DNA of 64,000 nt from Sulfitobacter dubius. Its GTDB lineage: Bacteria > Pseudomonadota > Alphaproteobacteria > Rhodobacterales > Rhodobacteraceae. The notes beneath the pieces are model-generated. The model did not search any database. It was not told where the DNA came from and worked only from the letters and a program-made list of their open reading frames with translations. This document shows, one piece after another, positions 47,711-56,514 of the stretch. The stretch's first letter is position 1; each line of letters begins with the position of its first letter. The DNA lies in the NCBI RefSeq assembly GCF_900113435.1, contig NZ_FOPG01000001.1, positions 1,583,240-1,647,239 of the forward strand, in the 5' to 3' direction. Position numbers and translations under genes: made by a program.

Positions 47711-48991
47711 ATGACCCATCTTTTCACCAACCTGCGCCTTCTAGACCCCGAAGCCGGCACGCTTGAGCCCGCCGCGGTTTTGGTCCGCTATGGGGTGATT
47801 GCCGAGGTTCTGAACCACGGGGTCACTGCGGTAGATGGTGCAGAGGTGATCGATTGCGGCGGCCATGTCCTCGCCCCCGGTATCGTCGACATCGGCGTCA
47901 AAGTTTGCGAACCGGGCGAGCGGCACAAGGAAAGCTACCGCTCTGCCGGGCTGGCGGCGGCGGCGGGCGGGGTGACCACGATGGTCACGCGCCCGGACAC
48001 CGATCCGGCCATCGACAGCCCCGAGACGCTCGAATTCGTCACCCGCCGCGCCAATGAAGCAGCACCGGTGAACGTCGTGCCCATGGCCGCGCTGACCAAG
48101 GGCCGCGAGGGGCGCGAGATGACCGAGATCGGCTTTCTGATGGACGCAGGTGCCGCTGCCTTCACCGATTGCGACCGGGTGGTGACGGATACCAAGGTCT
48201 TCTCCCGCGCGCTCACTTATGCCCGCAGCCTCGGCGCGCTGGTCATCGCCCACCCACAGGATCCGGGGCTGAGCAAGGGGGCGGCCGTCACCTCTGGCAA
48301 GTTCGCCTCATTGCGCGGCTTGCCTGCCGTCTCGCCCATGGCCGAGCGGATGGGGCTGGACCGCGATATCGCCCTCATTGAGATGACCGGCGCGCGCTAC
48401 CACGCCGACCAGATCACCACCGCCCGCGCCCTGCCCGCGCTGGAGCGTGCCAAGCGCAACGGGCTCGACATCACCGCGGGCGTGGGCATCCACCATCTCA
48501 CGCTCAACGCGCTTGACGTGGCCGATTATCGGACCTTCTTTAAGGTGAAACCGCCGCTGCGGGACGAAGAAGATCGCATCGCCGTGGTCGAAGCCGTCGC
48601 AAGCGGCTTGATCGACATCATCTGTTCCATGCACACCCCGCAGGACGAAGAAAGCAAACGCCTGCCCTTCGAAGAAGCCGCCAGCGGTGCGGTAGGATTG
48701 GAAACACTGCTGCCCGCTGCCCTGCGTCTGGTTCATGCCGAGATGATGGATCTGCCGACGCTCTGGCGCGCGCTGTCGCTGAACCCGGCCAAACGACTCG
48801 GCCTGCCCGGCGGGCGGATTGCCGTGGGGGCGCCTGCGGATATGGTGCTGTTCAACCCCGACGCGCCCTTCGTGTTGGACCGCGCGACGCTGCGGTCGAA
48901 ATCCCGCAACACGCCCTTTGACGGGATGCGGATGCAGGGTAAGGTCATGGCAACTTATGTAGCAGGCTCCTGCGTTTACGAGGCGAATTGA
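47711..48991 (+). CDS. Dihydroorotase homologue, probably inactive (PyrC')
   Basis: 426 residues with the amidohydrolase layout of class I dihydroorotase, yet the metal site is gone. The usual DxHVH after PGxxD reads DIGVK (residues 60-64), the second HxxH reads HADQ (231-234), and the catalytic Asp of TDHAPH is Met307 (SMHTPQ). His181 and the KVKPPLR loop remain. Similar pseudo-dihydroorotases in Pseudomonas are needed to assemble aspartate carbamoyltransferase. I therefore infer a structural partner of PyrB, with the active PyrC encoded elsewhere. It overlaps plsY by one base (TGATG). Confidence 0.9.
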   Translation: MTHLFTNLRLLDPEAGTLEPAAVLVRYGVIAEVLNHGVTAVDGAEVIDCGGHVLAPGIVDIGVKVCEPGERHKESYRSAGLAAAAGGVTTMVTRPDTDPAIDSPETLEFVTRRANEAAPVNVVPMAALTKGREGREMTEIGFLMDAGAAAFTDCDRVVTDTKVFSRALTYARSLGALVIAHPQDPGLSKGAAVTSGKFASLRGLPAVSPMAERMGLDRDIALIEMTGARYHADQITTARALPALERAKRNGLDITAGVGIHHLTLNALDVADYRTFFKVKPPLRDEEDRIAVVEAVASGLIDIICSMHTPQDEESKRLPFEEAASGAVGLETLLPAALRLVHAEMMDLPTLWRALSLNPAKRLGLPGGRIAVGAPADMVLFNPDAPFVLDRATLRSKSRNTPFDGMRMQGKVMATYVAGSCVYEAN

Positions 48992-49599
48992 TGCCCCCTA
49001 TCGATACTTCTATTGAAATGATCCTCTTTTGGGCGCTGGCGGGCTATATCATCGGCTCCATCGCTTTTGGCATGTTGTTGGCGCGGCTGATGGGGCTGGG
49101 CAACCTGCGCGATATCGGGTCGGGCAATATCGGCGCGACCAATGTGCTGCGCACCGGCAACAAAAAGGCCGCGGCGCTGACGCTGTTGCTGGATGGGGCC
49201 AAGGGGGCCGTGGCAGTGCTGCTGGCCCGGGCCTTTGCGGGCGAAGATGCCGCACAGGCGGCGGCGCTCGGCGCGATGATCGGCCATTGCTATCCGGTCT
49301 GGCTGGGTTTTCGCGGCGGCAAAGGCGTGGCGACCTTTTTGGGCCTCATGCTGGCGCTGGCATGGCCTGTCGGGCTGGCGTGTTGTGCGGTCTGGCTGAT
49401 TACGGCGGCACTCTCGCGCATCTCGTCCCTGTCGGCGCTGGCGGCGGCGGCAAGCTCAACCTTCTTGCTGGTATTTCTCGGCTACGGGGAGATGCTGCTC
49501 TTGGGCATCGCGCTGACGCTGCTGATCTTCTGGCGGCACCGCGACAACATCCGCCGTATTCGTGCAGGTACGGAATCGCGGATCGGACAAAAGGGCTGA
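48991..49599 (+). CDS. plsY: Glycerol-3-phosphate acyltransferase PlsY
   Basis: Membrane enzyme that acylates glycerol 3-phosphate with acyl-phosphate, the first step of phospholipid synthesis. 202 residues with five helices; motifs are GSIAFGMLLARLMG, SGNIGATNVLRTGNKKAA, LDGAKG, GHCYPVWLGFRGGKGVAT and the late FWRHRDNIRRIRAGTE. The ATG at 48991 overlaps the pyrC' stop, linking it to pyrimidine synthesis transcriptionally. Its last codons form one arm of the gshA terminator. Confidence 0.95.
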   Translation: MPPIDTSIEMILFWALAGYIIGSIAFGMLLARLMGLGNLRDIGSGNIGATNVLRTGNKKAAALTLLLDGAKGAVAVLLARAFAGEDAAQAAALGAMIGHCYPVWLGFRGGKGVATFLGLMLALAWPVGLACCAVWLITAALSRISSLSALAAAASSTFLLVFLGYGEMLLLGIALTLLIFWRHRDNIRRIRAGTESRIGQKG

Positions 49600-49624
49600 C
49601 ACCGCCCCGAAGGCGGCATCAGCC
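49594..49624 (-). terminator. Terminator of gshA overlapping the plsY stop
   Basis: GGCTGATGCCGCC and GGCGGTGTCAGCC pair on the minus strand (two G-T wobbles, five-base loop TTCGG) and are followed by CTTTTG. On the plus strand the same positions give A-C mismatches, so the element seems tuned to the gshA transcript. Confidence 0.7.
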
Positions 49625-49634
49625 TCTTCATGCT

Positions 49635-51005
49635 TTAGTAGGAATATTCGGCGTAGATACGGCTCAGATCGCCGTTCCATGGCCCATGATAATCCGCCAG
49701 CAGGTCATCCGCAGGCACGCGGCCCGTCTCGATACTGTCGCGCAGGGCGTTGAGGAAATGCGTTTCATCTGGCACAAGACCACCGGCACCGGGACGCGCG
49801 CGGGCTTTCAGCCCTGCCTCTGACAGGGCCACCGCCTCGCGCGCAAGATCATGCATCTTGAGCCCGCCAACCTCGGCCTGAAGGCCATGGGTCGAGGCGG
49901 CGATGCGCAACTCTTCCCGTGTCTCTGCATCCCAGTCCTTGACCAAATCCCAAGCGCCATCCAGCGGAGATTGGTCATACATCAGCCCAACCCAGAAGGC
50001 GGGCAGTGCGCAGAGACGCCGCCACGGGCCACCATCGGCACCACGCATTTCGATAAATTTCTTAACCCGCGCCTCGGGGAATAGCGTGGTCAGATGATCG
50101 GCCCAATCGCTCAGCGTCGGCTTTTCGCCAGGCAGCGCGGGCAGTTCGCCTTTCAGGAAATCGCGGAAAGACTGGCCAAGCGCGTCGATATATTTACCAT
50201 CGCGGTAGACAAAATACATCGGCACATCGAGCGCATATTGCACCCAAGCCTCGAACCCGAAACTTTCATCAAAGACGAAAGGCACCATCCCGGTGCGGGC
50301 ATCATCCAGATTGCGCCAAACTAGACCGCGGGTGGATTTCACGCCATTGGGCTTGCCGTCGAGGAAGGGTGAATTGGCGAAAAGCGCGTTGGCGATCGGC
50401 TGCATCGCCACGGCGACGCGCATCTTTTGCACCATGTCGGCTTCACTCGCGAAATCGAGGTTGACCTGAACGGTACAGGTGCGGCGCATCATGGTGGTGC
50501 CCATGGTGCCGACCTTTTGCATATAGCCGTCCATTAGCTTGTAACGGCCCTTGGGCATCAGATCCATTTGCTCATGCGACCATTCGGGTGCCGCCCCCAG
50601 ACCGATGAAGCCCACGCCGATCTCATCGGCCACGTCTTTCACTTCGCGCAGATGGGTGTTCACCTCATCGCAGGTCTCATGGATGGTCTCGACCGGCGCG
50701 CCTGACAGCTCCAACTGGCCGCCCGGCTCAAGGCTGATGTTGGCACCGTCTTTCTCAAGCCCGATCAGCTTGCCACCCTCTTCAACGGGGGCCCAATTGT
50801 GACGGTCACGCAGACCTTCCAGCATCACCCGGATCGAGCGGTCCCCCTCATAGGGGAGCGGTTTGAGCGTGTCTTTGCAGTAGCCGAACTTCTCGTGCTC
50901 GGTGCCAATGCGCCAGTCTTCGCGCGGCTTGCAACCGTCGGCCAGATACTGCGCCATTTGGTCGTGATGTTCGATCGGGCCGCCGCCGGATTGAGGAATG
51001 GACAT
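49635..51005 (-). CDS. gshA: Glutamate-cysteine ligase
   Basis: First step of glutathione synthesis. The 456-residue protein is of the plant/alphaproteobacterial class 2 type: RIGTEHEKFGY near residue 33, ISLEPGGQLELSGAP near 95, KGRYKLMDGYMQKVGTMG, TCTVQVNLDF and FIEMRGADGGPW. These hold the metal and substrate glutamates and arginines. It is a single gene between plsY and a membrane protein, and ties to gloB, chaC and the gloA-like gene in the window. Confidence 0.95.
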   Translation of the reverse strand: MSIPQSGGGPIEHHDQMAQYLADGCKPREDWRIGTEHEKFGYCKDTLKPLPYEGDRSIRVMLEGLRDRHNWAPVEEGGKLIGLEKDGANISLEPGGQLELSGAPVETIHETCDEVNTHLREVKDVADEIGVGFIGLGAAPEWSHEQMDLMPKGRYKLMDGYMQKVGTMGTTMMRRTCTVQVNLDFASEADMVQKMRVAVAMQPIANALFANSPFLDGKPNGVKSTRGLVWRNLDDARTGMVPFVFDESFGFEAWVQYALDVPMYFVYRDGKYIDALGQSFRDFLKGELPALPGEKPTLSDWADHLTTLFPEARVKKFIEMRGADGGPWRRLCALPAFWVGLMYDQSPLDGAWDLVKDWDAETREELRIAASTHGLQAEVGGLKMHDLAREAVALSEAGLKARARPGAGGLVPDETHFLNALRDSIETGRVPADDLLADYHGPWNGDLSRIYAEYSY

Positions 51006-51090
51006 ATGCGAAGGCTCCGTTTTGAAGGGTCGTCTTAGGGTGTCGACTTGGCGTCGTGTCTAGCAGGGATGGGCGGATTTGCCGGGGCTG

Positions 51091-51621
51091 TCAATGCAGC
51101 AAGACATGCGCCGGGCGCAGGGGCGCGCGCTCCCAGATCACAACGGCGTCATGGTGGGTCTTGCGCAACTCAAAGAGCATCCTCTCGGTGCGCAGCCCCG
51201 GCAGAGCGGCAAAAGCGTCAAACAGCGCCTCGGATCCGGCAGCATTCACCGGGATCAACAGGGGCGCTTCATCGTCGCGCGGCTCAAGCCGCCAATGGGC
51301 TGGAAACATCTGCCGGTCGAGGCTGAGCCGCTGCAATTCGCGCAGAGCCACCGTGCCGCCGGTCAGCGGGCCGAAATAAGTGATCTGCCCCTCGACAACC
51401 TGAACGGCCCCCGCTCCGTCACCTTCACCGCGAAAGCGGGCACGTTGCACGCCAAGCCAGATCAGCGCCGCGCCCCCGGCAAGCGCCGCATAGCCCGGCA
51501 CCGCCAGTAAAAACCCCGGCCCGGCCACCAGCCAGAGACCGAAAAGCATCAGCCCCCCACCGATAATCGCCTCGCGCCAACGCCAAAGCTGGTCGCGGGC
51601 CCCTTGGCGCAGAAAACTCAT
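51091..51621 (-). CDS. Small membrane protein, function unknown
   Basis: 176 residues. Two hydrophobic helices (about 18-36 and 41-58) are followed by a soluble beta-rich domain containing GQITYFGPLTGGTVALRELQ and MFPAHWRLEPRDDEAPLLIP. It resembles bacterial PH-like or DUF-type membrane-anchored domains but I cannot name the family. It lies 16 bases after rsmE on the same strand, so the two may be cotranscribed. Confidence 0.7.
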   Translation of the reverse strand: MSFLRQGARDQLWRWREAIIGGGLMLFGLWLVAGPGFLLAVPGYAALAGGAALIWLGVQRARFRGEGDGAGAVQVVEGQITYFGPLTGGTVALRELQRLSLDRQMFPAHWRLEPRDDEAPLLIPVNAAGSEALFDAFAALPGLRTERMLFELRKTHHDAVVIWERAPLRPAHVLLH

Positions 51622-51637
51622 CGGGCCGTCCCTTGCA

Positions 51638-52357
51638 TCACCAATCTCCCAATGCCTGCTGCCACATGGTCATCGCCGCAACCGCCGCCGTATCGGCCCG
51701 CAGGATGCGCGGGCCTAGCGTGACGGCGTGGGCATGATCCAACCCGTGCAAGCGTTTGCGTTCGGACTCAGAGAACCCACCTTCGGGGCCGATGAGGATG
51801 GCCCATGGGCCTTGCGCGCCTGTGGGAAGCGCGCCGTTTTCCCCGGCCAAAGCCTCATCGCAAAACATGATCTGCCGGGTGCTGTCCCATTGGTCCAGCA
51901 GCCGCCCCAGCTTCACCGCCTCGGCCACTTCCGGCACATAGGTGCCGCCGCATTGCTCTGCCGCTTCGACCGCATGGGCCTGAAGGCGCGGCTGCTGCAC
52001 GCGACCTGCGTTGGTGAAGTCGGTCATCACCGGGACAATGCGCGAGGCCCCCATCTCAGCCGCTTTTTCAACAATGAAGTCGGTTCGGGTTTTCTTGATT
52101 GGCGCAAAGAGCAGCCACAGGTCAGGCGGCATCTGCAAAGGTTTGCTCTGCTCGACACAGGTCAGCACCCCGCCGCGTTTGCCCGCCTCGGCGACCTCGG
52201 CCAGCCATTCGCCATCACGCCCGTTGAACAAAAGCACCCCGGCCCCGACCGTGAGCCGCATCACCCCAAAGAGGTAATGCGCCTGCTCGCGCGCCAAAGG
52301 AACCGTTTGCCCCTGCCCCAAGGGCTGATCTACATACAATCTGATTTTCGCATTCAT
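51638..52357 (-). CDS. rsmE: 16S rRNA (uracil1498-N3)-methyltransferase RsmE
   Basis: SPOUT-class methyltransferase of 239 residues. The N-terminal PUA-like region holds HYLFGVMRLTVG; the C-terminal knot shows AILIGPEGGFSESE and LGPRILRADTAAVAAM, both diagnostic. The ATG at 52355-52357 leaves only 12 bases to the divergent ubiA start, so regulatory sequence must lie within ubiA or the leader is very short. A longer upstream frame exists but is antisense to ubiA and unlikely to be translated. Confidence 0.94.
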   Translation of the reverse strand: MNAKIRLYVDQPLGQGQTVPLAREQAHYLFGVMRLTVGAGVLLFNGRDGEWLAEVAEAGKRGGVLTCVEQSKPLQMPPDLWLLFAPIKKTRTDFIVEKAAEMGASRIVPVMTDFTNAGRVQQPRLQAHAVEAAEQCGGTYVPEVAEAVKLGRLLDQWDSTRQIMFCDEALAGENGALPTGAQGPWAILIGPEGGFSESERKRLHGLDHAHAVTLGPRILRADTAAVAAMTMWQQALGDW

Positions 52358-52369
52358 GGGGCCAGATAT

Positions 52370-53344
52370 ATGCACAACCAGCCGCCTTCGCCAGATGCCT
52401 CGCAAGATGGGTCGGTTGCCGATGCTGTAGCCGACAATTGGGTCGACCGTCATGCCCCCGCTGCCCTGCGCCCCTATCTGCGGCTGAGCCGTGCGGATCG
52501 ACCAATTGGCACATGGCTGTTGCTGCTGCCCTGCTGGTGGGGGCTGAGCCTCGCGATCCTTTTCGATCAGGCACCCCGGTGGGAGGATCTGTGGATTTTC
52601 GCGGGCTGCGGCATCGGCGCCTTTCTGATGCGAGGGGCGGGCTGTACGTGGAACGACATCACCGACCGCAACATCGACGGCAAGGTCGCGCGCACCCGCT
52701 CGCGACCGATCCCTTCGGGGGCGGTCACGGTGAAACAGGCGCTGGCGTGGATGGTGGGGCAAATGCTACTGGCGCTGCTGATCCTGCTTTCCTTTAACCA
52801 AGCAGCCATCGCCATGGGCGTGTTGGCGCTGTTGCCGGTGGCGGTCTATCCCTTCGCCAAACGCTTCACTTGGTGGCCGCAGGTCTTTCTGGGGCTGGCC
52901 TTCAATTGGGGCGCGATGCTCGTTTGGACGGCGCACGCCGGTACGTTGCACGCGCCTGCCATTGTACTCTACCTCGCAGGGATTGCTTGGACGCTGTTCT
53001 ATGACACAATCTATGCCCATCAGGACGCCGAGGATGACGCGCTGATCGGCGTGAAATCCACCGCGCGGCTCTTTGGTGAGAATTCGGGCCAATGGCTGCG
53101 GCGCTTCCTCATGGCGACTGTCGGTCTTATGGGGATTGCCGTGATCTATACCGGGTTGCCGCAGGCTTCGGTGCTGGCGCTGGCGATTGCGCTCGGCGGG
53201 CCTTGGGCCATGGGATGGCATATGGCGTGGCAATTGCGTGGGCTGGATACCAAGGACAACGCCAAGCTTTTGCAGCTCTTTCGCGCCAACCGCGATACCG
53301 GCATGATCCCGCTGTTGTTTTTCGCAGCAAGTCTTCTGGCCTGA
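52370..53344 (+). CDS. ubiA: 4-hydroxybenzoate polyprenyltransferase
   Basis: Membrane prenyltransferase of ubiquinone synthesis, 324 residues with about eight helices. The two Asp-rich sites are NDITDRNIDGKVARTRSRP and FYDTIYAHQDAEDDALIG. It would use the long-chain diphosphate from ispB (25388). The ATG at 52370 starts MHNQPPSPDASQDG; this 30-residue polar head precedes the usual start of the family, and no later Met fits. Confidence 0.95.
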   Translation: MHNQPPSPDASQDGSVADAVADNWVDRHAPAALRPYLRLSRADRPIGTWLLLLPCWWGLSLAILFDQAPRWEDLWIFAGCGIGAFLMRGAGCTWNDITDRNIDGKVARTRSRPIPSGAVTVKQALAWMVGQMLLALLILLSFNQAAIAMGVLALLPVAVYPFAKRFTWWPQVFLGLAFNWGAMLVWTAHAGTLHAPAIVLYLAGIAWTLFYDTIYAHQDAEDDALIGVKSTARLFGENSGQWLRRFLMATVGLMGIAVIYTGLPQASVLALAIALGGPWAMGWHMAWQLRGLDTKDNAKLLQLFRANRDTGMIPLLFFAASLLA

Positions 53345-53403
53345 TTGCACCCCCGGCAGGACGGGCGTATCAAGTCTTGAGCTTAACAACCAGAAGGCCG
53401 CCC

Positions 53404-55329
53404 ATGCGCCTCTCCGCCATTTTCATGATCGCCCTGACCTTTGCAGCCGCAGCGGTGGTCTCTCTGGTGGCGGCAAGCTTCTCGGTGCAACTGATCGAGG
53501 ACACCTCGGAAATCGGTGTGCGTGACGCGCTGGACGATCAGGGCATGACATGGGCCGAGGTGCAGGCGGACGGTTTGCAGGTCACTCTCGCCGGGATCGC
53601 GCCGACCGAAGCGGTCCGCTTCCGCGCCCTCTCAACTGCTGGAACCGTGGTCGACGCCGCCCGCGTGATCGACGAGATGGAGGTTGAGGCCCAATCCGGA
53701 ATCGCCCCGCCGCGTTTCTCTGCCGAGGTGCTGCGCAACGATGCGGGCATTTCGATCATCGGCCTGATCCCCACCAGCACCGACCGCGACGCGGTGATCG
53801 AAGCCTTTGGCGACATGGCGGGTGAGGCCACGGTGACCGACCTTTTGGAATCCGCCAATTACCCTGCTCCTGATGGCTGGGAAGACGCGCTGAACTTTGC
53901 CGTGCGTGCCATGGCAGACCTGCCCCGCGCTAAGGCCTCGGTCAACGCGGGTCGCGTGACCATCACCGCGATTGCCGACAGCCCCGAAGCGAAAGCACAG
54001 ATGGAGCGCAAGTTGCAACGCGCAGCCCCGCCCAGCCTGCGTCTGCGGCTCGACATCGCCGCACCGCGGCCGGTGATTACGCCTTTCACCTTGCGGTTTG
54101 AGATCGACGAAGAGGGCGCGCGTTTCGATGCCTGTTCTGCCGATAGCGACGCCGCCGCCAGCCGCATCCTCAAAGCGGGCATCGCCGCTGGCGCGGCTGA
54201 GAGCGCCAATTGCACCATCGGTCTGGGTGTGCCCAGCCCGAACTGGGGCCGCGCCGTGGCGCTGGCGATCGATGCGCTGAGCCGTGTGGGCCAAGGCTCC
54301 ATCTCTTTCGCGGACGCAGACATCACCTTACTCGCCGCGCCGGGCACTGATTCCGATAGTTTCGACCGCGTGGTGGGAGAGCTGGAGAACGCCCTTCCGG
54401 ACGTGTTCGCCTTGACCGCAAAGCTGCCAAAAGTCGAAGACCCCGATGCTGGCCCGCCTGAATTCACCGCGACCCTGTCCCCCGAGGGGCAAGTGCAACT
54501 CCGTGGACGGCTTACCAGTGAAGGGCTGCGCGATCTGGCGGACAGCTATGCGAAATCGCATTTCGGGTCGGCCAATGTCTACACCGCCGCCCGTCTGGAT
54601 GAGGCTCTGCCCGCCGATTGGGCCACGCGCGTTTTGACCGGGCTGGAAGCGATGGCCTCCCTCGTCAATGGGTCTGTTACGGTCACCCCCGACCGGCTTG
54701 AAGTGACCGGCGACACCGGCAGCAAAGAGGCGAACACCACCGTTGCCTCCCTTCTGGCCGACAAGCTGGGCGAAAGCGCTGATTACAGCATCGACATCAC
54801 CTATAAAGAAAAACTCGATCCCATCGCCGGGCTGCCTACCCCCGAGGAGTGCGAAGCCGAGATTCGCGAAATCCTCAAGGTCGGCAAGATCACCTTTGAA
54901 CCGGGCAACGCCACGATTGACGCCTCGGCGCTTGGTACGATGGATGACATCGCCGAAGTTCTGAAACATTGCGGGGACATTCCGCTCGAGATCCAAGGCT
55001 ACACCGACAGCCAAGGCCGCGAATCGATGAACCAGTCACTCTCGCAAAGCCGCGCGGAATCGGTTCTAAACGAACTGCGCGCCCGCCGGGTGCTGACTTC
55101 TTCCTTCGTTGCCAAAGGCTATGGTGAGGAAAATCCCATTGCCGATAACCAGACCGAAGAGGGCCGCGAAGCCAACCGCCGCATCGAATTCCGCCTGATC
55201 CAGCCCGAGGCTGAGACCCCCGAAGACGAAACAGCGCTGGAATCCGCTGAAGAAACGGGCGATACCACCGCAGAAGAGATCGGGGAATCCGACGAAACCG
55301 AAGAAGGCAGCGGTGATGAGCAGAACTGA
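53404..55329 (+). CDS. BON and OmpA domain envelope protein
   Basis: 641 residues. An N-terminal membrane anchor (IFMIALTFAAAAVVSLVAA) leads into several BON-like segments (for example DGLQVTLAGIAPTEAVRFRA and the repeat near 425-510), then an OmpA peptidoglycan-binding domain (about 510-605) with IEVQ-like QGYTDSQGRESMN and ANRRIEFRL, and a very acidic tail of about 35 residues. The arrangement recalls mycobacterial ArfA. It likely spans inner membrane to cell wall. The stop overlaps the coiled-coil gene by 14 bases. Confidence 0.85.
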   Translation: MRLSAIFMIALTFAAAAVVSLVAASFSVQLIEDTSEIGVRDALDDQGMTWAEVQADGLQVTLAGIAPTEAVRFRALSTAGTVVDAARVIDEMEVEAQSGIAPPRFSAEVLRNDAGISIIGLIPTSTDRDAVIEAFGDMAGEATVTDLLESANYPAPDGWEDALNFAVRAMADLPRAKASVNAGRVTITAIADSPEAKAQMERKLQRAAPPSLRLRLDIAAPRPVITPFTLRFEIDEEGARFDACSADSDAAASRILKAGIAAGAAESANCTIGLGVPSPNWGRAVALAIDALSRVGQGSISFADADITLLAAPGTDSDSFDRVVGELENALPDVFALTAKLPKVEDPDAGPPEFTATLSPEGQVQLRGRLTSEGLRDLADSYAKSHFGSANVYTAARLDEALPADWATRVLTGLEAMASLVNGSVTVTPDRLEVTGDTGSKEANTTVASLLADKLGESADYSIDITYKEKLDPIAGLPTPEECEAEIREILKVGKITFEPGNATIDASALGTMDDIAEVLKHCGDIPLEIQGYTDSQGRESMNQSLSQSRAESVLNELRARRVLTSSFVAKGYGEENPIADNQTEEGREANRRIEFRLIQPEAETPEDETALESAEETGDTTAEEIGESDETEEGSGDEQN

Positions 55330-55639
55330 GTTTGTCCTGGCAACAGCCATCATTCTTTTCGTGGCCTTCTGCATGGGATGGTTCGCCAATTGGCTGCTGA
55401 ACCGCTTTACCCGCGTGGCCGCAGATGATGTGGCCCAGCTTGACCGGATGAGCCAAGAACTGCACGAGGCTGAAGAAACCCGCGATCAGGCGATCACCTA
55501 TCTGCAACAGCGCGAAGCCGAACTGACCAACCAGCTTGCCCAGACAGAAGCAGAGCTGCGCGCCGCGATGGACGGCCTGCGCGACGCCCGCCACGAGGCC
55601 GAAGAGATGCGCGCCTATATCGAGCGTCAGAAAGCCTAA
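55316..55639 (+). CDS. Membrane-anchored coiled-coil protein
   Basis: 107 residues starting at ATG 55316 (a GTG at 55313 precedes it). One membrane helix (residues 7-27) and then an unbroken coiled coil (34-105) rich in Glu, Gln and Arg. It overlaps the BON/OmpA gene by 14 bases in another frame, which implies coupled translation and a joint role. No family recognised; it could be a stalk or assembly partner of the OmpA protein. Confidence 0.75.
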   Translation: MSRTEFVLATAIILFVAFCMGWFANWLLNRFTRVAADDVAQLDRMSQELHEAEETRDQAITYLQQREAELTNQLAQTEAELRAAMDGLRDARHEAEEMRAYIERQKA

Positions 55640-55662
55640 CCCCAGACCTTCGGAGCCTTGTC

Positions 55663-56058
55663 ATGGCCAAACTCGCCCACTCCATGATCCGCGTCTTTGA
55701 TGAGGCGGCATCGGTGAAATTCTACGAAGACGTGTTTGGCCTTAGAATCGCCGACCGTTTAGATTTCGACAGTTTCACCCTGATCTACCTGCGCGACACC
55801 TCAGGTAATTTTGAGCTGGAACTGACGGTCAATAAAGACCGCGACACACCCTATGATCTGGGCGACGGCTATGGCCATCTGGCCTTTGTGGTCGAAGACC
55901 TCGAAGCCGCCCGCGAGACAGCGATCAAAGCCGGGGCCGCCCCGCGTGACATCGTTGATTTCCGCCCTGCGGGGGAGACTGTGGCGAAGTTCTTCTTTTT
56001 GGCGGACCCCGATGGCTACCAGATCGAAGTCATCAAAAAAGGCGGGCGCTTCGCCTAA
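55663..56058 (+). CDS. gloA: Glyoxalase I-like VOC family protein
   Basis: 131 residues, two beta-alpha-beta-beta-beta modules. The expected four metal ligands are visible: His6 in LAHSMIRV, Glu in FELELTVN, His in GYGHLAFVVEDL and Glu in YQIEVIKK. This is the pattern of lactoylglutathione lyase, which converts the methylglyoxal-glutathione hemithioacetal. It is somewhat shorter than classical GloA, so a related VOC enzyme is possible. GloB is at 7436. Confidence 0.85.
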   Translation: MAKLAHSMIRVFDEAASVKFYEDVFGLRIADRLDFDSFTLIYLRDTSGNFELELTVNKDRDTPYDLGDGYGHLAFVVEDLEAARETAIKAGAAPRDIVDFRPAGETVAKFFFLADPDGYQIEVIKKGGRFA

Positions 56059-56067
56059 AGCGATCGC

Positions 56068-56511
56068 TTACCAGCGCTCTAGCGCGGCCTCATCTTCGTC
56101 TTTCGCGGCGACCCAAGCTTCACCCTCAGCCGTGATCTCGCGCTTCCAGAATGGCGCGCGGGATTTGAGGTAGTCCATCAGGAATTCCGCCGCCTCGAAA
56201 GCATGGCGGCGATGCCGCGCCGCCGTGGCGACCATCATGATCTGTTCCCCCGGCACCAGCCGCCCATAACGGTGGATCACCAGCGCATCTTGCAATTCGA
56301 ACCGCGTAACGGCCTGCTGCGCAATCTCGCGCAGCGCCTTTTCGGTCATGCCGGGGTAATGTTCGATCTCCATCGCGCTCAGCGTGCCTGCATCATTGTC
56401 GCGCACGACGCCGGTAAAGGTCACAATCGCACCGCTGCCGCCCTCGCCCTTGGCGAAACGCGCGGTTTCCTCAGCCAGATCAAAGGGCGCCTCCTGCACC
56501 AAAACGCGCAT
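56068..56511 (-). CDS. moaE: Molybdopterin synthase large subunit
   Basis: 147 residues. With MoaD it inserts two sulfurs into precursor Z. Characteristic segments are ALVIHRYGRLVPGEQIMMV, HRRHAFEAAEFLMDYLK and PFWKREI, including the catalytic Lys. It follows moaD by three bases. Confidence 0.95.
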   Translation of the reverse strand: MRVLVQEAPFDLAEETARFAKGEGGSGAIVTFTGVVRDNDAGTLSAMEIEHYPGMTEKALREIAQQAVTRFELQDALVIHRYGRLVPGEQIMMVATAARHRRHAFEAAEFLMDYLKSRAPFWKREITAEGEAWVAAKDEDEAALERW

Positions 56512-56514
56512 CGG

